Shown here: one piece after another, positions 20,300 to 26,219 of the stretch
Numbering within the stretch: the first letter of the stretch is position 1
How the letters are laid out: every line of letters starts with the position of its first letter
DNA from: Cruorifilaria tuberocauda
Lineage: Eukaryota > Nematoda > Chromadorea > Rhabditida > Onchocercidae
Direction of reading: 5' to 3'
Length of the DNA stretch: 26,219 nt
Assembly: GCA_013365365.1 (NCBI GenBank)
Contig: JABVXU010000681.1
Span: forward strand, 1-26,219
The notes under the pieces: model-generated
What the model was told of the DNA's origin: nothing
Database searches by the model: none
What the model saw: the letters and a program-made list of their open reading frames with translations, nothing else
Position numbers and translations under genes: made by a program

Positions 20300-23200
20300 A
20301 CAATATTGAAGTTAAACTTTAGGAAGTTAAAAGAAAAAGATCGAAAAAGAGAAAAGCATTACAGTAGCTTTTTTTTTTTAAGCTAATAATTTTAATTTTA
20401 TTAATTGTTCGAATTGTGAGCTAAATTGAATGCATCAAAATGAATTGAAAATATTAATCAACTGAGTTATTTTTTAGTTAATTAAAAATAAAATGATATC
20501 ATTAGTAGCTATGAAAAAAATGATGAGATTATGAACTTTTTAAAAGTTAGCTTATTTCATGCTTCCATTTGATTTACACTATTCTCTCTTATAACGAGTT
20601 ATTATACCTTAAGGTAAGTTAATCAAGTTGAATTCTATCAGAGAATCTATAAGAATTCTAAAAGAAGGAAAAATTGATGAGAAATGATGATATGATAGAT
20701 ATTTTTTCCAAACTATCAAATGAGATAATGACTTCTGCTTCCTCATGTTTACTTACTAAATTTATAGGATGCATTACTCACTGAAATAAATTTAGCCAAA
20801 AGTGAAATTGATTTTTAAAAAAAGTGCAAACAAACTATCGTAGCAATCATAAAACATCGAATAATGATTATCGTCCAAAAAAAAAAAATCAATTTAAAGT
20901 TATGAAAAAAAAAAATCAGCTGAAGTTTAGAAGTGCGAACTAATGCGATAGAAGTTGGTGGAAGATAGGTGAAGAGTAGTGGGATCTCCCAGAAGATTTA
21001 TTATCATATGTTGGATGGATGGATGTGTTTTTCTGAGAAATGAAAAAAAGATAGCGAAACTTTTTGGTGTAAATATAAGCTAAGCTATTAGCCGATTAGC
21101 TAAGATTACAATTCGATAGATTCTATCATTATTGTTAAATAATTCGAAAAAATTCTTTCTTAAATTATTTGGCAAGAAAAAGAAAGAGAAAGAAAGGTAA
21201 TTGCTAACTTTTTCTTAATTTAATTGATAAAACTTTCTCTATTTTATATAGTAACAGTTAAGTAACTTAACAGTAGGTTAGATTAACAGTAGGCTAACTT
21301 TTCCCTTGATTACTTATCATATTTATTAATATAATGATTGAAAAAAAGCTAACAGGTAAATGTTTGCTTAATTAATACTCCTGATCTAATCTAATAACTT
21401 GAGGAAATAGAATAAATTAGATTTGTATGAAAAAAGTACAAGTTATTACTGTTTTGCACTTTTGCACGTTAATTAAATTTTTTGCAAATTAGAAATTTTA
21501 CTAGTCAAGGTTAACTGAACAATTTAATGCAAATATTTTAAACTCATTACCATTTAATAACAGGTAAATGTCTGCCTAATTAATATTCATGAATTAATCT
21601 AATAACATAAGGGAGTACTTTAAGCTCATCAGCATTTATTATCCGCATGATAACACTTATCAACAAATCACTCATTTGAAAAAATCAACGGCTTAAAATT
21701 AGCCATGGAGTTTGGGAGAGGAGAGAAGAGATGAATGAAGCTTTAACTTTGATGAATAGATGATTCAACTAATGATTAAAAATTGATCATTTAAACTGGT
21801 TAAGTGGAAATTGCACGAAGCTTTAAATTACATGCACACATACTATTGTTAAAATTTTCAAAACATGAATAATTTCATTATCTTAAATCTATTTCAGATT
21901 GAAATCTTAATTAAGTAGTAGTGATGGCCAGAGAATTTAAAGTTAGTAAAGTATATGATTTAAGTTAAAATTTACTGAAGCAATACTAATTACTGTGATG
22001 CATCCTTAAGTTATTGATAATTAACAAACAAAAATTTCAATGGTTCAATCAAAATTTATTTTGACTATCAATCATGGAAAAGGTACTGTATTTGAAATTT
22101 ATTTCAATTTATCCCAATTGTTTTCTTATCTCCAATTTGGACTAATTAATTTGATACCTTTGTGACGTAATCATTACTTTATTATAATTTCGTTTCGTTC
22201 ATTCATCAACCTGGTTTGAAATGCTGCAAATTTTGCGAATGAAAGAGGCGAGGATAACTGAAATGAATAAAATCGTAGTAAAATTAGTTTGAAATTTTTA
22301 TTTCTCAAATATTAGATTACTTCCAAAGGAAAATACAAAGTGTTAAAATAGCAAAATTGTTTACTGTTGAATTAGATATTTCATTCAAATAATAAACGAA
22401 GAATTAAACTTTAAGAAAACTTTCTTAATTTTTTTTCATTTTCATTTTGCCTTCATGAAATAATTGCTGTAATCCATGAAGAAGCAATTCGAAGGGACAG
22501 AAGAAAGCAACGAAATTTAATCCTTCTTTGACAGACTTGTCATAAGCCAAAACAAAATTAACAATTCAGTGAAGAGTTGAGGAGAACAGAGAAAGTTTGA
22601 ACAATTTAATTTCATTCCTAAAATTATTTCAACATTTCTCTCATTTCTAATTTTCAGCTTATTAATTCGCTAAGAATGATAATTCAATTAGCTAAAATGC
22701 AATAAGCGATTGATAGTATGCTTATTAAATTTTTGGAGGAGCAAAAAATGGCTAACTTTTGATAGATTTGTTGAATTCTTTATGAGTCAATAATAGTATT
22801 ATTGACAATTTTTTTCTAATTTAATCATTTAAGTTGGGTAATTGAAATATCCAATGATATCATATTAGCCATTTTTAGAAACAATCTGTTATTTTAAAAA
22901 TTAAAATTTCAATTTATTTCTATTGCATTATTATTAATCTTCTCAAATTTTACAAACATTCTATCAAACTGATAAAGGAATACATCTTATCATACAATTA
23001 AGAAATGATTGCATGACAAATTAGATAAATCTGAATTTGAGATGAGAAAACTATTGAAACAAATTGAAATAAATACTAGAAGTGCTCTTGATTTGATTGA
23101 TAACTAAAATAAACTTTGATTAAACCATCGAAATTTTTGCTTGTTAATTACCTAATAACTGATAAATGCATAATTAGCATATTTCTTATTGTTTCAGTAA

Positions 23201-24638
23201 ATTTTGATTTAAGTCTATTTTATTACTTATTTTTACATTTAATTATTTTATTACTTATCAAATATATTTTATTACTTTTAAGTTTTCTTACAATCATTAT
23301 TACTTAATAAAGATATCTCTGGACGTCAGTATTGCTTAATTAAGATTTCAACTAAAAATAGAGTTAAGACTATGAAGTTATTGATACTTTGAAAGTTTCA
23401 ATAATAGTATGATAAACATGCAATTTGAATTTCCTTGCAATTCCCATTAATCAGCTTAAACTGAAATAATTTAAAAAAAAAAACTTTTTATTTAGTTTTA
23501 ATTACTGTAAATAGGAATGGCAAATGTTTTTGACGAAATGCTTTAATGAGAAAAGTATGAAATAGAGTATATCTATTTAGCTTAATTAATAAAATAGCTT
23601 AATTACATTCAGAAAATTCATTTCGCTGACTGATAGAATTTTACTGTTAAGTATATTAGCATTTCATTCTTTATATTTTATGATAATTAATTAACATTTT
23701 TTCTTACTTTAATTAAGTTTGATTAATTCAAGTAATTAATTAATTGTTACAATAAGCTGTCTTAATTTAATTCTCCATTTTTTCCAGTTTTAATTATTTG
23801 TAAATTGTAATGTTTATTATTTAGAATGATTAATAATGCTTATATTTCACTTTATATTAACATTTCCACGGAATTTTTATATTTCAATTTATTTTATTCG
23901 TACTTTAAAATAAAGAAATTAAAAATAAAATTGCTTAAATTTACTTTGACAATATTTTATGCAAAAACGAAGTTTTAATTTATTTTTAGCGCTTTTTGAA
24001 ATATTCATATTTAAGCAAACAGAATTTATTTGACATTATTCATCAGTTAACTTATGATTTAATAAAACTTTTAGTGCCTTGCAATAATAGATATTTAAAT
24101 TTCAAAAAATTTTCCAAAAACTTTTTTTCGATTAAATTCTCGAAAATTATTTAAATCTCGGAATCTAAATTTGCTATGAAATCAATAAAATAAAATTACC
24201 TAAAAATTGACGGGAAATTTATTTGGTCAAAAGACTTTAGAAATCAGTAAACAAAACTGAAAATAATGCATTAGCCTTTTATAATGCTAATTAAGTTTTA
24301 GCGTTTGTTTAAAAAGGCTGTGAAGATGAAAGCTAAGCGTATACTTGGAGAATCTTGAAATGTTAACAATCACTTCGTTGAATTACTTTTCTCCACAAAT
24401 TGATCGAATTTCCCTCTCTTCAATTTCTCTCTTTTGGTATCAAAGAAGTGTGAAAAGTAAAAACAACAAAATTATTCAAAACAATTTATATTATACAAAA
24501 CAAATTAAATTTCAGAAAATAACTTTTTCAATTTTCACTTAACTTTTAGCTTCAATACCTTTCTTTTTCGTCTTCTCTCTTTCATTACATTTCTTTCTCT
24601 CTCTCAAAGTTGTCATATGTAACGGTAAAAAACCGAAT
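20300..24638. other. Gene-free AT-rich region
   Basis: About 4.3 kb without any recognisable coding exon on either strand. Open frames such as 23116-23307 and 24345-24542 are low-complexity (Leu/Ile/Phe or Lys/Asn) and look like chance. Two poly-A tracts with a near-repeated AATCA flank lie at 20878-20921. The upstream promoter of the membrane-protein gene should lie near 20300. Confidence 0.6.
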
Positions 24639-24695
24639 TGTTAAATCTGAAGATAAGGAAATTTTATGTTAAGAAGCTTTTGTGCAGATATACTC

Positions 24696-24765
24696 AGCTA
24701 TCGTAAGCTACCGTAAGCTACCGTAAGCTATCGTAAGCTATCGTAATATCGTAAGCTATCGTAAG
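24696..24765. repeat. 10-bp tandem repeat, AGCTAYCGTA x ~7
   Basis: Seven head-to-tail copies of AGCTATCGTA or AGCTACCGTA; the sixth copy has lost two bases. It lies about 260-330 bp upstream of the TATA box. Confidence 0.93.
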
Positions 24766-25024
24766 TTTTCTTCATTGTGTTATCATCATCATCTATAAGG
24801 ACTAATTAAAGGTCATTTATACTGTCTTCAAGGGATGATGGGGCATTTCATTTAAAGTGCTTCAATTAAACTCATCTCAAATCTTTTTCACATTAGGCAA
24901 TCTTTTACTTTAATAAACGCATCATTAAATTTCACAATCTTTATCCTTATGTAGTAAGTGCATGAGGGCTACTATCATTATTAATCTTTCCTAATCTTTA
25001 CCCGAAAACGCCCACTTCAAGCCG

Positions 25025-25033
25025 TATAAATAG
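25025..25033 (+). promoter_or_regulatory. TATA box
   Basis: TATAAATAG in a GC-richer setting, the most consensus-like TATA element noticed in the window. Transcription would be expected to start near 25055. The only ATG soon after is followed by GCT TAA, and no other ATG appears until about 25360. Confidence 0.5.
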
Positions 25034-25363
25034 TGGACTAAATGGCTTAAGGATCAGGATCTTAGTAACAGTTACCGACACAGTCACTCACTCCAACAAA
25101 TTTACTTCTCAACTTAGTACAGTCGACTAGGTCCTCTTTCGATCATCATTTCATCATCAGTTACCCCGAACGATTCCTGTTGGACTAGGAAAATTCCGGA
25201 ATTCAAAGTGTTACAGGGTATCAATTTGATTTCTGATTATCAAGGGGATCTCAATTCAGGTCCTCCTATTCGGTGATTCGACTGCTTATATCCGATAAAC
25301 GATTGTCTTACCCTTAATTGTTATCCTACAACTTCTGTGTATCAACTCGATTGATAAAAATGC

Positions 25364-25369
25364 AATAAA
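25364..25369 (+). promoter_or_regulatory. Poly(A) signal at the end of the ATG-poor block
   Basis: AATAAA 339 bp after the TATA box. Together they would define a transcript of roughly 330 nt without a coding frame. Confidence 0.45.
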
Positions 25370-25611
25370 ACCGATATCACATGAATATTTCACTTTTTGA
25401 TTTCCTCTTCGGCCATTCATCCACTGTCCATCATGACCTTTATCCGCTCCTTATCAGTAGCCACTTGTTCAGTTTACTCGAATAAATCGAAATTATGCGA
25501 AAACTTATGATAAATATGTAGATAGCATTTAGCTTAGAATTTGATAAAGAAGTAGAAAGAAGCGATAATTGTATCTTTGAATAATCCTTTTATTTTTTTG
25601 ACCTTTTATAC

Positions 25612-25687
25612 TGATAAACTGTTATCAGTTTATCATTCATTTTAAGCTAATTTACGAGGAAGCAATAAGTTGCTCCTAAATTAGCTT
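25612..25687. repeat. Two adjacent inverted repeats (hairpins)
   Basis: Hairpin 1: TGATAAACTG at 25612-25621 is the exact reverse complement of 25626-25635, with a TTAT loop. Hairpin 2: AAGCTAATTTA at 25644-25654 pairs with TAAATTAGCTT at 25677-25687, and the inner GGAAGCAA pairs with TTGCTCC with a small bulge. Nine bases separate them. Function unknown. Confidence 0.8.
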
Positions 25688-26219
25688 CGTCGTGTTTTTT
25701 ACTTATTACTAATACTTTCAATTTTTACGGTTTACAACAAATATAAATGAAATTTCAGGTAACGTATGAAACGTTGTAAACGTGATCAGACGTAGATGGA
25801 AGTTTTTGACGGATATCTTTTCTTTACACGACTAATAAATAATAGTCATGAAATATTTGAATTTATTTAAATATTGTAATATCTAATGGAATGTAAGTTA
25901 ATGAAAATATAAAATTTTCTTTTTAAAAGTTCGGACTATTTCAAAGTTTTTTTTTGCCGTAATGAAAATGCAAAGGGAAATTATAGTAGGTGATAAGTAT
26001 TTATCACTTATCATATTGATAATATTTAACGAAATACTTTCATTTTGAGTTTATCCATTCTGTTTTGAAAGAAAAAACGAAGAGAGAAATGAAAAAAAGC
26101 TGAAAAAGCAAGGAATGCTTAGCTAAAGATAATTAAGCATTATTCAATTCGACAACCTTTTTCTAAAAATATTATGCTAAATGATAATTAGTGATATTAT
26201 CCAATTTTTCCAATAGTTA
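25688..26219. other. No gene recognised
   Basis: AT-rich DNA to the window edge. A short palindromic TGATAAG...CTTATCA pair lies near 25990-26013. No exon with family features. Confidence 0.5.

Larger units (their letters stand above)
24639..25381 (+). mobile_element. Possible solo LTR of a retrotransposon
   Basis: A 743-bp block begins TGTTAAATC and ends ATATCACA (TG...CA). It is flanked by CGAAT on the left and TGAAT on the right, which could be a 5-bp target duplication with one change. It contains a tandem repeat (24696-24765), a TATAAATAG box at 25025 and an AATAAA at 25364, 13 bases before the end. The part after the TATA box is richer in G+C than its surroundings and has no useful ATG. 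This is the arrangement of U3, R and U5 in an LTR, of BEL/Pao or Gypsy type, with no internal region. No second copy is in the window, so the ends are inferred. An independent non-coding transcript or a 5' leader exon are alternatives. Confidence 0.35.

Noticed and set aside
23116..23307. Hydrophobic 63-residue plus-strand frame that looks like membrane helices
   Set aside because: Leu/Ile/Tyr runs come from TTA/ATT-rich low-complexity DNA. No splice context or homology.
24345..24542. 65-residue plus-strand frame
   Set aside because: No recognisable pattern, Asn/Lys-rich end and no gene signals around it.
20300..26219. Search for tRNA, CRISPR or bacterial-type features
   Set aside because: No tRNA A/B-box pair, no spaced direct repeats and no operon-like prokaryotic genes were found; the 10-bp repeat is contiguous, without spacers.

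Overview
The window looks like nuclear DNA of a parasitic, probably filarial-type (spirurid) nematode. The evidence is a very AT-rich background, genes of many short exons with GT-AG introns and (T)nTCAG acceptors, likely spliced-leader acceptors a few bases upstream of start codons, a major-sperm-protein (MSP) domain gene, and a small secreted protein with lustrin-type six-cysteine domains. The clade is inferred; the exon structures were read directly and close in frame at every junction.

Layout. (1) 344-3386, minus: an MSP-domain gene with a long Lys/Glu-rich tail; its last exon was not found. (2) 3705-8601, minus: a complete 11-exon TRMT11 (tRNA m2G10 methyltransferase) gene. Its 1.9-kb intron holds a three-exon gene on the opposite strand (4789-5520, plus) for a small secreted Cys-rich protein. 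The TRMT11 stop, a poly(A) signal and the MSP gene's putative trans-splice acceptor follow each other at operon-like spacing. (3) 8602-11166: gene-free AT-rich DNA between two divergent genes. (4) 11178-15126, plus: a complete 10-exon beta-N-acetylhexosaminidase (hex-1 type) with one GC-AG intron. (5) 15127-18441: a strip of gene debris. It holds a copy of hex-1 intron sequence without exons (16121-16397), a frameshifted C2H2 zinc-finger remnant (17165-17480, minus) and the frameshifted 3' end of a cystathionine gamma-lyase gene (17756-18083, minus). (6) 18442-20245, minus: a four-exon gene for a 205-residue multi-pass membrane protein. (7) 20300-26219: no recognisable gene. It contains a GC-richer, ATG-poor block with a TATA box, a poly(A) signal and a 10-bp tandem repeat that may be a solo LTR (about 24639-25381), followed by two adjacent hairpins (25612-25687).

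The intact genes do not form one pathway: sperm cytoskeleton, tRNA modification, lysosomal or secreted glycan hydrolysis, a secreted Cys-rich protein and a membrane protein. The points most worth following are the exon-free hex-1 intron copy, the nested antisense gene, the possible TRMT11-MSP operon, the duplicated splice acceptor in the MSP gene, and the LTR-like block.
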